49,285 nucleotides of DNA from Planotetraspora mira (GCF_016863275.1 NZ_BOOO01000026.1:1-49285); one strand, 5' to 3'; positions 34,256 to 43,702 are shown, numbered from the stretch's first letter. The notes: generated by a model from the letters alone, not told the origin. Numbers and translations are program-made.

Positions 34256-35146
34256 ATGACTGCCATTGAGATCCGCGACCTTGCGAAGTCGTTCGGCTCG
34301 GTGAAAGCGGTCGACGGGGTTTCCTTCACTGTGGAGGCGGGCTCTGTCACCGGCTATCTCGGTCCCAACGGCGCCGGTAAGACGACAACGCTGCGTAGCC
34401 TGCTCGGCCTGGTCACCCCCGACTCGGGGGAGGCGCTCGTCGACGGCAGGCGCTATGTCACGCTGCCCCAGCCTGTGAGCGAGGTCGGGGCCGTGCTCGA
34501 AGCCACGAGTTTCCATCCGGGCCGCACGGCCCTCGACCATCTGCGCATCCTGTGCGTCGCCGCGGGCCTGCCCGATCAGCGCGCCGGCGAGTCCCTCGAA
34601 ATGGTCGGACTCGCCGACGTCGCGGGCAAGCGCGTAGGGGGCTTCTCGCTCGGCATGCGGCAGCGCCTCGCGCTGTCGTCCGCCCTGCTGGGCCGGCCCA
34701 AGATCTTCATTCTCGACGAGCCCGCCAACGGCCTCGACCCCGCCGGGATCGAGTGGCTCCGGGGCTTCCTCCGCCATCTGGCCCACGACCAGGGCGCCGC
34801 GGTGCTGGTCTCCAGCCACGTGCTCGCCGAGGTCGAGCAGACCGTCGACAACGTGGTGATCATCGCCAAGGGCCGGCTCGTACGGCAGGGCACCCTGAAG
34901 GAGCTCATCACGAACGGGGACACGGCCATCCGCGTCCGGGCGTCCAACGCGGCGGATCTCGCTCCGGCGCTGGAGGCGGCGGGGGCCGCCGTAGAGCGGG
35001 TGGAGGACGGCCTGCTGCGCGTCCGGGGGATCGACGCCGAGGCCGTCGGGCAGATCGCGCTCGACCGGCGCGTCGTGCTGACCGAGGTGACCCAGGAACG
35101 GTCCGACCTGCAGAAGGTCTTTCTCGAGCTGACGGGGGAGCGATGA
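34256..35146 (+). CDS. ABC transporter ATP-binding protein
   Basis: A 296-residue ATPase of the drug/bacitracin exporter type (DrrA/CcmA-like). Walker A is GPNGAGKT, the signature FSLGMRQRL, Walker B IFILDEPANGLDP and the switch His SSHVLAE. The C-terminal 75 residues form the extra domain often seen in this group. The ATG at 34256 has no close ribosome site (AAGGAGG is about 35 nt upstream). It is coupled to the permease gene by a 4-bp overlap, making a two-gene export operon. The cargo is unknown; self-protection against an antibiotic or lipid export is possible. Confidence 0.93.
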   Translation: MTAIEIRDLAKSFGSVKAVDGVSFTVEAGSVTGYLGPNGAGKTTTLRSLLGLVTPDSGEALVDGRRYVTLPQPVSEVGAVLEATSFHPGRTALDHLRILCVAAGLPDQRAGESLEMVGLADVAGKRVGGFSLGMRQRLALSSALLGRPKIFILDEPANGLDPAGIEWLRGFLRHLAHDQGAAVLVSSHVLAEVEQTVDNVVIIAKGRLVRQGTLKELITNGDTAIRVRASNAADLAPALEAAGAAVERVEDGLLRVRGIDAEAVGQIALDRRVVLTEVTQERSDLQKVFLELTGER

Positions 35147-35925
35147 TCGGGCTCGTCAAGGCGGAGCTGCGCAAGCTGTTCACCACGCGCCTGTGGTGGA
35201 TCATGCTGATCGTCATGGTCGTCCTGGTCGGGGTCAACCTGGCCTTCATCATCGCGTTCGCCGGGGTGAGCCAGAACGGAGGGCCGGCCCTGCCCGAGCG
35301 GGACACCATGGAATGGGCCCAGGTCGCCTGGTCGGTCGGCTCGAGCGGCGGGATCTTCGTCATGATCCTCGGAGTGGTCATGATCACCTCCGAGTACCGC
35401 TACCAGACGGTCACAGGAACCTTCCTCACCACGCCACGTCGCGAGCGCGTGATCGCCGCCAAGCTGATCACCGGTCTCCTGATCGGGTTGTTGTTCGCAC
35501 TCGTGATCCTGGTGTTCGAGGCCGCCACGGTGGTCCCCACGGTGCTGCTCTCCGGTGGGGAGTTCTCCTTGGCGGAGACGCGCATCCCCCAGGTGAGCGT
35601 CGGCATCCTGGCGAGTCTGGCCCTCTACGGGCTGTTCGGCATCGGACTCGGGGCGCTGGTGCGCAACCAGATCGCCGGCATCGTCGGCGCGGTGGTGTGG
35701 GCGTATGTGATCGAGAGCATCTTCACCGCGATTCCGGCGTTGCATTCGGTGGGCAAGTGGCTGCCGGGCGGGGCCGCCCAGTCCCTGATGAGCATCGACA
35801 TCGACACCGGGCTCGGCAGGCCCGAATGGCTGCCCGCGTGGGGCGGCGCGCTCGTCCTCGTCGCGTACGGACTGCTGTTCGCCGTCGTCGCCTCGGCCAC
35901 GACGGTCCGCCGCGACATCACCTGA
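35143..35925 (+). CDS. ABC-2 type transporter permease
   Basis: A 260-residue membrane protein, partner of the ATPase encoded just upstream. An amphipathic start (MIGLVKAELRKLFTTRLWW) leads to six spans; the conserved loop EYRYQTVTGTFLTTPRRERV lies between spans 2 and 3. This is the ABC-2 or NatB-like permease layout. ATG 35143 overlaps the ATPase stop (ATGA), with GGGGGAG about 4 nt upstream. The last residues VRRDIT are cytoplasmic. A hairpin terminator follows. Confidence 0.9.
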   Translation: MIGLVKAELRKLFTTRLWWIMLIVMVVLVGVNLAFIIAFAGVSQNGGPALPERDTMEWAQVAWSVGSSGGIFVMILGVVMITSEYRYQTVTGTFLTTPRRERVIAAKLITGLLIGLLFALVILVFEAATVVPTVLLSGGEFSLAETRIPQVSVGILASLALYGLFGIGLGALVRNQIAGIVGAVVWAYVIESIFTAIPALHSVGKWLPGGAAQSLMSIDIDTGLGRPEWLPAWGGALVLVAYGLLFAVVASATTVRRDIT

Positions 35926-35960
35926 GCGGACCCCGCGAACGCGGCGAGATCATCCGAGAG

Positions 35961-35989
35961 CCGATGGACGGCGCGAGGCCGTCCATCGG
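35961..35989 (+). terminator. Terminator of the ABC exporter operon
   Basis: CCGATGGACGG (35961-35971) pairs perfectly with CCGTCCATCGG (35979-35989) around a 7-nt loop, 35 bp after the permease stop. Confidence 0.8.
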
Positions 35990-36061
35990 TAGGGTGTTGG
36001 GCCGAGTGAGCCGAGCGGTGGCCCACTCGCCAAGTACGAACAGTGGACGGGGACGGTCATC

Positions 36062-36844
36062 ATGCGCAGTGTGGAACCCGAGGTCTTCATCGTCGCCCGG
36101 CCCGAGCTGGACTACGACGAGCTCGCCCGCTACCTGCGGGAGATCGGCGGGGACAGCTGGCTGGATCGGCTGGAGCGCGGCGACTTCGACGCGCAGAACC
36201 TCGCGGAGTTCGCCGGGCGGCTGTGCTACCGGTCGTTCGAGCCGGGGCTGAACCCGAACGTGACCCGGATCAGGACCGACCAGACCCAGTACCTCCAGAA
36301 CATCCTCGCCAGCGCGCACGGGTCGGTGCTCGAGCACATCAACTTCAGCTTCGTCCTGCACAACGTCAGCCGGGTCTTCACCCACGAGCTCGTACGGCAC
36401 CGGCCCGGTGTGGCCATCTCGCAGGAGTCGCTGCGGTTCGTCCGCCTGTCGGATCTTCCGTTCTGGTTCCCCGACTGGGCCAAGGAGGACGCCGAGCTGA
36501 TGAAGCGCGCGACCGCGGTGCTCGACCAGCTGGAGGAGTTCCAGACCTGGATGGCCGGCCACTTCGGACTCGACGAGGAGGGTGTGAAGTTCGCCGAGAA
36601 GAAGCACCACACCTCGTTCATGCGCCGCTTCGCCCCCGAGGGCCTGGCGACCGGCCTGGTCTGGACGGCCAACGTCCGCGCGCTCAGGCACACGATCGAG
36701 TCCCGCACGGCCGTGGGCGCGGAGGAGGAGATCCGCCTGGTGTTCCAGCGGATCGGCGAGCTCATGAAGCAGGAGGCGCCCGCCCTGTTCGGCGACTACG
36801 TCGTCGAGGACGGCGCCTGGGTTCCCGGCTGGCGGAAGGTCTGA
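36062..36844 (+). CDS. thyX: FAD-dependent thymidylate synthase
   Basis: A 260-residue flavin-dependent thymidylate synthase that methylates dUMP using methylenetetrahydrofolate and NADPH, acting as a tetramer. The signature begins RHR at 112-114 and reads RHRPGVAISQESLRF; relative to the common RHRxxSxxxxSxR pattern there is one extra residue, as in some divergent actinobacterial ThyX proteins. Other conserved parts are GSVLEHINFSFVLHNVSR (substrate loop) and LRHTIESRTAVGAEEEIR near the C terminus. ATG 36062 has GGGGA 8 nt upstream. It converges on the MoaD-like gene with only 19 bp between the stops. Confidence 0.93.
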   Translation: MRSVEPEVFIVARPELDYDELARYLREIGGDSWLDRLERGDFDAQNLAEFAGRLCYRSFEPGLNPNVTRIRTDQTQYLQNILASAHGSVLEHINFSFVLHNVSRVFTHELVRHRPGVAISQESLRFVRLSDLPFWFPDWAKEDAELMKRATAVLDQLEEFQTWMAGHFGLDEEGVKFAEKKHHTSFMRRFAPEGLATGLVWTANVRALRHTIESRTAVGAEEEIRLVFQRIGELMKQEAPALFGDYVVEDGAWVPGWRKV

Positions 36845-36863
36845 CCCCCGCCGTCCCGCCCGC

Positions 36864-37172
36864 CTAACCGAGCGCGGGCAGGACGTAGACCTCGGCGCCG
36901 GGCGGCAGGGCGCACGACAGTCCTCCGAGGTGTCGTGCGTTCTCCCCGCAGACGAACATGCTGATGTGCCGCCGGATGTGGCCGTCCGCGTCGCGCAGCC
37001 GTTCCTCCAGCGAGGGGTGCGTACGGCGGAGCGTGTCGAGGGCGGCCCCGAGCGTGGGGGTGTCCTCGTCCGGCGGCGCCACCGCGAAGACCCTGACCTC
37101 GGACCGGTCACCGATCCAGTGCCGGAGCATGTGCGGCACCACGAAGGTGACCAGCGTGACGGGCCTGGTCAC
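36864..37172 (-). CDS. MoaD/ThiS family ubiquitin-like protein
   Basis: A 102-residue beta-grasp protein of the MoaD/ThiS family. The fold is readable: VTFVVPHMLRHWIG, TLGAALDTLRRTHPSLEERL, HIRRHISMFVCGE and LPPGAEVYVLPA. Canonical sulphur carriers end in Gly-Gly, but this one ends PALG, so the activating terminus is degenerate or works with a single Gly. The GTG at 37172 begins 1 bp after the stop of the upstream BNR-repeat gene; a GTG at 37190 is an alternative that would overlap it. The pairing with a BNR protein suggests a joint role that is not known. Confidence 0.82.
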   Translation of the reverse strand: MTRPVTLVTFVVPHMLRHWIGDRSEVRVFAVAPPDEDTPTLGAALDTLRRTHPSLEERLRDADGHIRRHISMFVCGENARHLGGLSCALPPGAEVYVLPALG

Positions 37173-37173
37173 C

Positions 37174-38250
37174 TCAGAGCACCGCCGCACGGACGGTGAG
37201 GACGTCGGGAAGGTGGCGGGCGATCAGCGTCCAGCTCAGGCCGGCGTTCTCCGACCTGTACACCTCGCCGTCACGGGTGCCGAAGAAGACGCCCGCTTCG
37301 CTGGCGACCAGGGCGTCGCGGAGCACCGTGGAGTGCACCGGCCCGTCCGGCAGACCGTCGCCGAGGCTCTTCCATTCCGCTCCGCCGTCATCGCTGCGGA
37401 AGACGTTGTAGCGGTGGCCGACCGGCGTGCGGTCCATGTCGGCGTGCAGCGGGAACACGTAGACCGTGTCGGGATCGGAGGGGTGGACGGTGATCGGGAA
37501 GCCGAAGTCCGACGGCAACTCCGAGCCGATGTCCGTCCAGGAGCCCCCGAAGTCGTCGGACCGGTAGACGCCGAAGTGGTGCTGGAGGTAGAGCCGCTCG
37601 GGCTTGGCCGGGTGTTGCGCCACCTTGTGCACGCACTGGCCGAACTCGGGATACTGCGCGCCTTCCGGCAGGAAGGGCGCCCGGATGTTCCGGTTGGCGG
37701 GCTCCCACGAGGCGCCGCCGTCCGAACTGCGGAAGAATCCGACGGCCGAGGCCGCCACCGCGATGCGACGGGGATCGGTCGGGTGCGGGATGACGGTGTG
37801 GAGGCACAGGCCGCCTCCGCCGGGCTGCCACTCGGGCCGGGTGGGGTGGTCCCACAGACCTTCGACGAGCGAGTAGGTCTTGCCGCCGTCCTCGGACCGC
37901 CACAACGAAGCGGGCTCGGCGCCCGCCCACACCACGCCGGGCTCAGTCGGCGAGGGCTGGAGTTGCCACACGCGGGCGAGGGAGGCACCCGTCCGCTCGG
38001 GGAACGCCACCGGAGGCGTGGCCGCCTCCTGCCACGTCTGCCCGAGGTCGTCCGACCACATCACCGAGGGCCCGAAATGGCCGTACTCGATGCCCGCGAG
38101 CAGCCGCGGAGTCTCCCCACGGGTGTCGATCGCCACGGAGTGGACGCCGATGGTGGAGAAGCGGACGGGGTCGACCTCGAAGGGCCCGCCGCCGGACGAG
38201 CGTGCGATGAACAGACCCTTGCGCGTGCCGATCGCTAGCAGGGCTTCCAT
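37174..38250 (-). CDS. BNR-repeat (sialidase/VPS10-like) beta-propeller protein
   Basis: A 358-residue cytoplasmic propeller with at least four Asp-box motifs: MWSDDLGQTW, WRSEDGGKTY, FRSSDGGASW and FRSDDGGAEW, plus weaker YRSDDFGGSW and YRSENAGLSW. The beginning LLAIGTRKGLFIARS is typical of a widespread bacterial family often annotated as exo-sialidase, though the catalytic residues of true sialidases are not evident. No signal peptide is present. ATG 38250 has AGGAGG 6 nt upstream. A longer open frame to 39138 is a shadow over the flavohaemoprotein gene. It is followed at 1 bp by the MoaD-like gene. Confidence 0.88.
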   Translation of the reverse strand: MEALLAIGTRKGLFIARSSGGGPFEVDPVRFSTIGVHSVAIDTRGETPRLLAGIEYGHFGPSVMWSDDLGQTWQEAATPPVAFPERTGASLARVWQLQPSPTEPGVVWAGAEPASLWRSEDGGKTYSLVEGLWDHPTRPEWQPGGGGLCLHTVIPHPTDPRRIAVAASAVGFFRSSDGGASWEPANRNIRAPFLPEGAQYPEFGQCVHKVAQHPAKPERLYLQHHFGVYRSDDFGGSWTDIGSELPSDFGFPITVHPSDPDTVYVFPLHADMDRTPVGHRYNVFRSDDGGAEWKSLGDGLPDGPVHSTVLRDALVASEAGVFFGTRDGEVYRSENAGLSWTLIARHLPDVLTVRAAVL

Positions 38251-38311
38251 GAACACCTCCTGATGGGCTTCGTGCACGGCCCCTTTCCGGGTTGGGCCCA
38301 TCGTGCCAGGA

Positions 38312-38326
38312 GACCGGCGGCCGGTC
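38312..38326 (-). terminator. Short hairpin after the flavohaemoprotein gene
   Basis: GACCGG (38312-38317) and CCGGTC (38321-38326) form a short stem 20 bp after the stop. This is weak evidence for a terminator. Confidence 0.4.
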
Positions 38327-38345
38327 AGGGAGATACGGGAGTCGG

Positions 38346-39461
38346 CTAGGGCTCGCCCTGGATGGTGTCGCGATGGATCCGGCACAGGGGCACGCCCGAC
38401 ATCTGCAACCGCTGGACGGTCTCGTTCACCATGGAGCCCGGGCCGCAGACGTAGACCTCGTGCTCGGCCCAGGAGTGGAAGCGCTCCATGACGTCGGGCA
38501 GCCGCCCGCGCATCCCGTCGTAGGACTGTTCGTCGGAGACCACGGGTAACACGCGCAACCATGGGAAGCTCGACTCCATTCGGATGAGGTCGTGCATGTC
38601 GTAGAGCTCGGCCGAGCGCCGGGCGCCGAAGATCAGGTGAATGTTGGGCCGGCGGCCGGACGCGATGACGTGTTCGACGATGGCCTTGAGCGGGGCCAGT
38701 CCCGTGCCGCCCGCCACGAGCAGAATGTCCCGGTCCGACTCGACGGGTGCCATCGTGCCCACAGGCGGGCCGAGCAGGATCTGGTCGCCGATCCGGGTGT
38801 GCTGGACGAGTGCCGAGCTGACCCACCCGCCGGGGATGGCACGCACGTGGAGGCGGATGGTGTTGTCGTCGCGCGGCGCGTTGGCGATCGAGAACGTCCG
38901 CCAGACCCGTGGCCACCGGGCGGTCTGCACGGTGATGTACTGGCCCGGCGTGAACTCCAGCCGCTGCGCCGGCCGTACCGTGATGACGGCGATGTCGCGA
39001 GTCCGGCGGTCGTGGTCGAGGACCTCTCCCAGCCACCAGGGGGGCGCGACACCCGCGTCGGCGGCCGCCGCCTCGATCATGGCGGCGGAGGCCAGGCCGT
39101 ACGCCTCGACCCAGGCGGACTCGATCTCGTCCGTCCACATGTCGGCGGCGAAATGCTTGATCGTGGCGACGAGGGCGTTGCCCACGGCGGTGTAGTGCTC
39201 GTCGACGACACCGTATTTGCGGTGGTCGCGTCCGAGTTGGCCGAGGTAGGCCGTGAGCCCATCGGGACTGTCGAGCAACCAGACGATCCGTGTGAGCGCG
39301 CTGAAAAGGCGGTCACGCTGCATGTCCATCGCAGGCGGGAACATCGCCCGCAGTCGTGGGTTCTCCGCGAACAGTCGCCCGTAGAAAAACGCCGCGGCCT
39401 TACCCGCGACGGGTTCGATGACGGAGAAGCTCTCTTTGACGAGGCGCGGATTAAGCGTCAT
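38346..39461 (-). CDS. Flavohaemoprotein-like globin/FNR oxidoreductase
   Basis: A 371-residue two-domain protein: a globin (1-135) followed by a ferredoxin-reductase-type FAD/NAD domain (about 145-371). Globin residues are in place: Tyr B10 in FFYGRLF, Phe CD1 in MFPP, Gln E7 in DMQRDR and proximal His in GRDHRKYG. The reductase has RTFSIAN (FAD), LLVAGGTGLAPL (NAD) and YVCGPGSMV. This is the layout of Hmp-type nitric oxide dioxygenases, which turn NO and O2 into nitrate. It is shorter than E. coli Hmp (396). ATG 39461 has no clear ribosome site. A 311-bp regulatory region lies upstream, shared with the divergent gene at 39773. Confidence 0.9.
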   Translation of the reverse strand: MTLNPRLVKESFSVIEPVAGKAAAFFYGRLFAENPRLRAMFPPAMDMQRDRLFSALTRIVWLLDSPDGLTAYLGQLGRDHRKYGVVDEHYTAVGNALVATIKHFAADMWTDEIESAWVEAYGLASAAMIEAAAADAGVAPPWWLGEVLDHDRRTRDIAVITVRPAQRLEFTPGQYITVQTARWPRVWRTFSIANAPRDDNTIRLHVRAIPGGWVSSALVQHTRIGDQILLGPPVGTMAPVESDRDILLVAGGTGLAPLKAIVEHVIASGRRPNIHLIFGARRSAELYDMHDLIRMESSFPWLRVLPVVSDEQSYDGMRGRLPDVMERFHSWAEHEVYVCGPGSMVNETVQRLQMSGVPLCRIHRDTIQGEP

Positions 39462-39772
39462 CTACTGTGTCCCACCCTTGGGACCGGACCAGCTCCGGTC
39501 TTGTCGATCCACCTCCCTGACGGCTCCGGGTGATGAGCGCCGCCAGCCCCGGCTCAACCGCGCTCATTTGGAAGTCTTGCACTCGCAGTCGGACGTCACA
39601 ACCGATTCTTCACAAGGTGGTGCGAAAACCAACTCATTGTGATTGTCTGGTAATGGATTGTAATCGTGGATGCTTGCTGTTACCTGCGGTAATAGTGAGG
39701 CAAGTGGGACAAAGTGAATTCCGGCTACGCCATTATGGTTGTACCGATTTGTAAGACACCCGGGAGATCGCA
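39462..39772. promoter_or_regulatory. Divergent regulatory region, AT-rich
   Basis: These 311 bp separate the flavohaemoprotein gene (minus) and the C26-like gene (plus), and no gene is seen in them. Base composition falls sharply from about 39600. A perfect dyad TTACC-TGC-GGTAA sits at 39680-39692, and ATTGTGATTG/ATTGTAATCG form an imperfect direct repeat near 39637-39665. These are candidate operator sites for a nitric-oxide or amine-responsive regulator (inference). Confidence 0.5.
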
Positions 39773-40456
39773 ATGGCGCGTCCGATCGTTGGTATCACCA
39801 CCTACCTCGAGGCCGCGCGATGGAGCGTATGGGTGAGGGAGGCCGCCATTTCGCCCCAGGCGTACGCCACGGCCGTGGACAAGGCCGGCGGCGCCCCGCT
39901 CCTGCTCCCCCCGATCAGTCCCGCCTCCGCGGCCGACTACGTGCGCGGCCTCGACGCGTTGATCCTGGCGGGCGGCGTGGAGATCTCCCCCTCCCTGTAC
40001 GGCGAGGAGCCGGACAATCGGGTTGAGGAGCCACAGGTCCACCGTGACCGCTTCGAACTGGCCCTTGCCCGGGCGGCGGTGGAGGCGGACCTCCCGGTGC
40101 TTGCGATCTCCCGTGGCATGCACATCCTCAACGTGTCCCAGGGCGGCACGCTGATCCCCTGGCTGCCCGACGTCGTCGCCCACGAGCGGCACGAGACGGC
40201 CAGGCACGAGATCACCGTGAGCGTCTCCAGCAAGGTCGGCAAGGCGATCGGCGACCACGCCGAGGTGACCGGCGCGCACCGGCAGGGCGTCAGGCGGCTC
40301 GGCACCGGGCTGCAGGCGGTCGCGTGGGCGGACGACCAGATCGTGGAGGGGATCGAGATCCCCGGCCACCGGTTCGCCGTCGGCGTCCAGTGGCACCCCG
40401 AGCGCGGCACGGACAACCGGCTCGTCGAATCTCTGATGGAGGCCGCGCGGCCGTGA
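39773..40456 (+). CDS. Class I glutamine amidotransferase-like protein (C26/PuuD type) lacking the catalytic Cys
   Basis: A 227-residue protein of the gamma-glutamyl-GABA hydrolase (PuuD, peptidase C26) family, which normally frees glutamate from gamma-glutamyl amides. The fold is intact: [38 protein letters not shown], and the His208/Glu210 pair in QWHPER. However, the nucleophile motif that is usually GICRGMQ reads AISRGMH here, with Ser113 in place of Cys; codon TCC is clear in the DNA. The enzyme may be inactive, a binding protein, or work with Ser. The SxHHQ motif is also altered (GAHRQ). It has its own AT-rich promoter region and precedes the crotonase by 40 bp. Confidence 0.85.
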   Translation: MARPIVGITTYLEAARWSVWVREAAISPQAYATAVDKAGGAPLLLPPISPASAADYVRGLDALILAGGVEISPSLYGEEPDNRVEEPQVHRDRFELALARAAVEADLPVLAISRGMHILNVSQGGTLIPWLPDVVAHERHETARHEITVSVSSKVGKAIGDHAEVTGAHRQGVRRLGTGLQAVAWADDQIVEGIEIPGHRFAVGVQWHPERGTDNRLVESLMEAARP

Positions 40457-40496
40457 CCGTTCCCTCCGGGGTGCCGCGCGGTTACTGTGCCCATGC

Positions 40497-41279
<783 letters not shown>

Positions 41280-41297
41280 GGGTCCGCGCGACGGCGG

Positions 41298-41720
41298 TCA
41301 GCCGAACCGCTTGCGCAGGGAGTCGAGGCCGGGGGCGAAGACGCCACGTGTGAAGATCTTGGCCACCCGGCCCGGGTCGTCGGCCTCGAAGGACGCGTAC
41401 CACTCGACGAACGCCTCACCGGTGTCCGTCACCGGGGCCACCCGGCACGTCGCCCGGTAGTTCCTGACCGGCAGCGGGCATTCGAGGATCTCGTACGTCA
41501 TCGACCGCTCCGCGTCGTCGAGGGACGACAGGCGTTCCCGGAAGACCCCGCCGGCGCCCTCGATCCGGCGGACGGCCCCGGGAGAGAGCGCCCCGCCGTC
41601 CTCGATCTCGCAGGTCGTGATGCCGGGCAGCCACTCCGCCAGGTTGCCGAAGTCCCGGAGGTAGGCCCAGACCTCGTCGGCGTCCGCCCTGATCACGGTG
41701 CTCGCGTACGGCTTGTCCAT
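41298..41720 (-). CDS. SRPBCC family lipid-binding-fold protein
   Basis: A 140-residue protein of the SRPBCC (START/Bet v1-like) superfamily. The start [25 protein letters not shown] is the typical first strand and helix. [17 protein letters not shown] and [19 protein letters not shown] complete the helix-grip fold. It likely binds a hydrophobic ligand or acts as a cyclase-type polyketide enzyme; no specific ligand can be named. ATG 41720 has GGGGA 7-8 nt upstream. It lies 77 bp after the acyl-CoA dehydrogenase gene on the same strand. Confidence 0.85.
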   Translation of the reverse strand: MDKPYASTVIRADADEVWAYLRDFGNLAEWLPGITTCEIEDGGALSPGAVRRIEGAGGVFRERLSSLDDAERSMTYEILECPLPVRNYRATCRVAPVTDTGEAFVEWYASFEADDPGRVAKIFTRGVFAPGLDSLRKRFG

Positions 41721-41797
41721 CCGATGTCCCCTTCACCGCTGCCTTACGTATGTCTTTACTTCCCCCGAAGGCGCATACGCAATGGCGGATCCGGCGG

Positions 41798-42979
41798 CTA
41801 GAAACTCCGCGGCAGCCCCAGAACCTGGGTCGCGAGGTAGTTGAGCAGCAACTCCTCGGTCACCGGTGCGATCTTGCCGATGCGCGCGTCCGTGAGTAGC
41901 CGGGCCACCGGGTACTCCAGCGAGTAGGCCATGCCGCCGTGGGTCTGGAACGCGGCGTCGGCGGCCTCCCACGCCGCCTGGGACGCGGTCAGCTTCGCGA
42001 TGTTGGCCTCGGTGCCGCAGGGGAGCCCGTTGTCGAAGGACCAGGCCGCCTTGTACAGCATGAGCCTGGCCAGCTCGATCTTGGCCTTGACCTGCGCCAG
42101 CGGGAACGCGATGGCCTGGTTCGACCCGATCGGCCGGCCGAAGACCTCGCGCTGCTTCGCGTAGTCCACGCCGGCCCGCAGCGCGACCTCCGCCCCGCCG
42201 AGGGCGCTCGCGCCCAGCAGGATGCGCTCGGGGTTGAGGACGTCCCAGAGCACCGTGGCGCCCCCGTGGAGTTCGCCGAGCACGTTCGTCGCCGGCACGC
42301 GCAGATCGTCGATGAACACCATGTTGGACGGCGTGGTGTTCGCGCCCATCTTCGGGATCGGCCGGTAGGACAACTGCCCGGCCGCGACCGCATCCGGCAC
42401 GTTGACCAGGAAGACCGTCATGCCGTTGGTCCGCGGCCTGGCCTCGGCGGCGGGGATGGTCCGCGTGACGAGCAACATCCAGGTGGCGCGCTGCACACCG
42501 GTGATCCAGATCTTCTGCCCGTTGATGACGAAGTCGGAGCCGTCCTCGCGGGCGAAGGTGGAGATCGCCAGCGAGTTGGACCCGGCGTCCGGCTCGGTGA
42601 GGGCGAAGCAGGTCTCGAGTTCCCCCGTCGCAAGCTTCGGGAGCAGCGCGGCCTTCTGCTCCGGGGTGCCGTGCCTGGCCAGGGTCATCGCGCCGAAGCC
42701 CGGCGTCAGGACGTAGGTGAACGCGGAACCGCCCGCGGAACCGGACGCCGACAACGTCTCGGTGGCGACCGCGAGTTCCAGCAGTCCCTGCCCGGCGCCG
42801 CCGTACTCCTCGGGGACGGCGAGACCGAGCCAGCCGCCCTTGGCGAGGTCCCCCCAGACTTCTTCCGGCCACCGTTTCTCGGTCTCGCAGCGCTCCCAGT
42901 AAGCCATGTCGTAATGGGAGCAGATGTCCGCGACACCCTGTTGTACGGCTTGCGCGCTCTCCGGCAGTGAGAAGTCCAT
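41798..42979 (-). CDS. Acyl-CoA dehydrogenase
   Basis: A 393-residue FAD-dependent acyl-CoA dehydrogenase that introduces the alpha-beta double bond into acyl-CoA. Family signatures are ETCFALTEPDAGSNS (substrate and FAD site), FVINGQKIWITG, and RILLGASALGGAEVALRAGVDYAKQREVFGRPI. The catalytic base region near the C terminus is QTHGGMAYSLEYPVARLLTDARIGKI. I start at ATG 42979 (MDFSLPESAQ) with GGAG 6 nt upstream; the extension to 43249 overlaps the methyltransferase gene and is rejected. It is preceded by the methyltransferase and followed by the SRPBCC gene on the same strand. Confidence 0.93.
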   Translation of the reverse strand: MDFSLPESAQAVQQGVADICSHYDMAYWERCETEKRWPEEVWGDLAKGGWLGLAVPEEYGGAGQGLLELAVATETLSASGSAGGSAFTYVLTPGFGAMTLARHGTPEQKAALLPKLATGELETCFALTEPDAGSNSLAISTFAREDGSDFVINGQKIWITGVQRATWMLLVTRTIPAAEARPRTNGMTVFLVNVPDAVAAGQLSYRPIPKMGANTTPSNMVFIDDLRVPATNVLGELHGGATVLWDVLNPERILLGASALGGAEVALRAGVDYAKQREVFGRPIGSNQAIAFPLAQVKAKIELARLMLYKAAWSFDNGLPCGTEANIAKLTASQAAWEAADAAFQTHGGMAYSLEYPVARLLTDARIGKIAPVTEELLLNYLATQVLGLPRSF

Positions 42980-43055
42980 AACTGTCTCCATTTCCTGGTC
43001 GCGCGCAATAGTAGAACGAAGCGATCTCCCTATGAGTCTCCGTATCGGCGGGGAA

Positions 43056-43646
43056 TCAGCGGCGCGGGCGGCGCGCGTGGTAAACGAAGGCGGGCGGGAG
43101 GTTGCGCCACACCGTGCGCCCCGGCACGACCTCTTCGAACGACTCGGAGAGCCTCCTGCGGAAACGCAGCGCGGGGGGAAGCGCCCTGGCGTGCACGTAG
43201 GAGAACGTCGTGAACGCCCCGCCGGGAGCCAGGGCCTGCACGACCGCACGGAGGACCTCGGACTGGTGGCCGTAGGAGAAGGCGGCCCAGGGCAGCCCGC
43301 TCACGATCACGTCGGCCGCGGCCAGGCCCCGCTCGGCGAGGAGGGCGGGCAGCCGCGCGGCGCTGTCGACCACGATCTCCGCACCCGGATGGGCGCCGCC
43401 GAGGAGCCCGGCGAGCTGAGGGTTGATCTCGACGGCGAGGTGCCGTCCGCGCCCGCCCAGGCGGCGCTGGATCTCGCCGGTGAACGGGCCCGTGCCCGGC
43501 CCCAGCTCGACCACCACGGGGTCGCCCCGCTCCGGCACCGGCACGCACACCGCCGACGACAACCGCCGGGAACTGGGCGCTATCGCACCGGTGACGGCGG
43601 GCGCCCTGAGGAACTGACTGAAGAAGATCGCTGACTCGTTCGCCAT
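43056..43646 (-). CDS. Class I methyltransferase, phospholipid N-methyltransferase-like
   Basis: A 196-residue SAM-dependent methyltransferase resembling PmtA and rRNA adenine dimethylase-type folds. The start FFSQFLRAPAVTGAIAPSSRRL is characteristic of the PmtA-like group. Motif I is VVELGPGTGPFTGEI, motif II AVEINPQL, motif III VVDSAARLPAL and motif IV SGLPWAAF. The C terminus WRNLPPAFVYHARRP is also typical of the group. It may methylate phosphatidylethanolamine, though this is not certain in a Gram-positive host. ATG 43646 opens divergently from the histidine kinase gene, sharing 175 bp with three 22-bp iterons. Confidence 0.88.
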   Translation of the reverse strand: MANESAIFFSQFLRAPAVTGAIAPSSRRLSSAVCVPVPERGDPVVVELGPGTGPFTGEIQRRLGGRGRHLAVEINPQLAGLLGGAHPGAEIVVDSAARLPALLAERGLAAADVIVSGLPWAAFSYGHQSEVLRAVVQALAPGGAFTTFSYVHARALPPALRFRRRLSESFEEVVPGRTVWRNLPPAFVYHARRPRR

Positions 43647-43702
43647 GTCTCGAAGCTAGGGGCGCGCTTCCGCGCGGAGCCCCCGTCGTCCGGCCCGTGT
43701 GA

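Noticed and set aside
37174-39138. 654-codon frame joining the BNR protein with an upstream extension
   Set aside because: The extension is antisense-like Arg/Gly/Pro-rich sequence over the flavohaemoprotein gene. ATG 38250 with AGGAGG is the true start.
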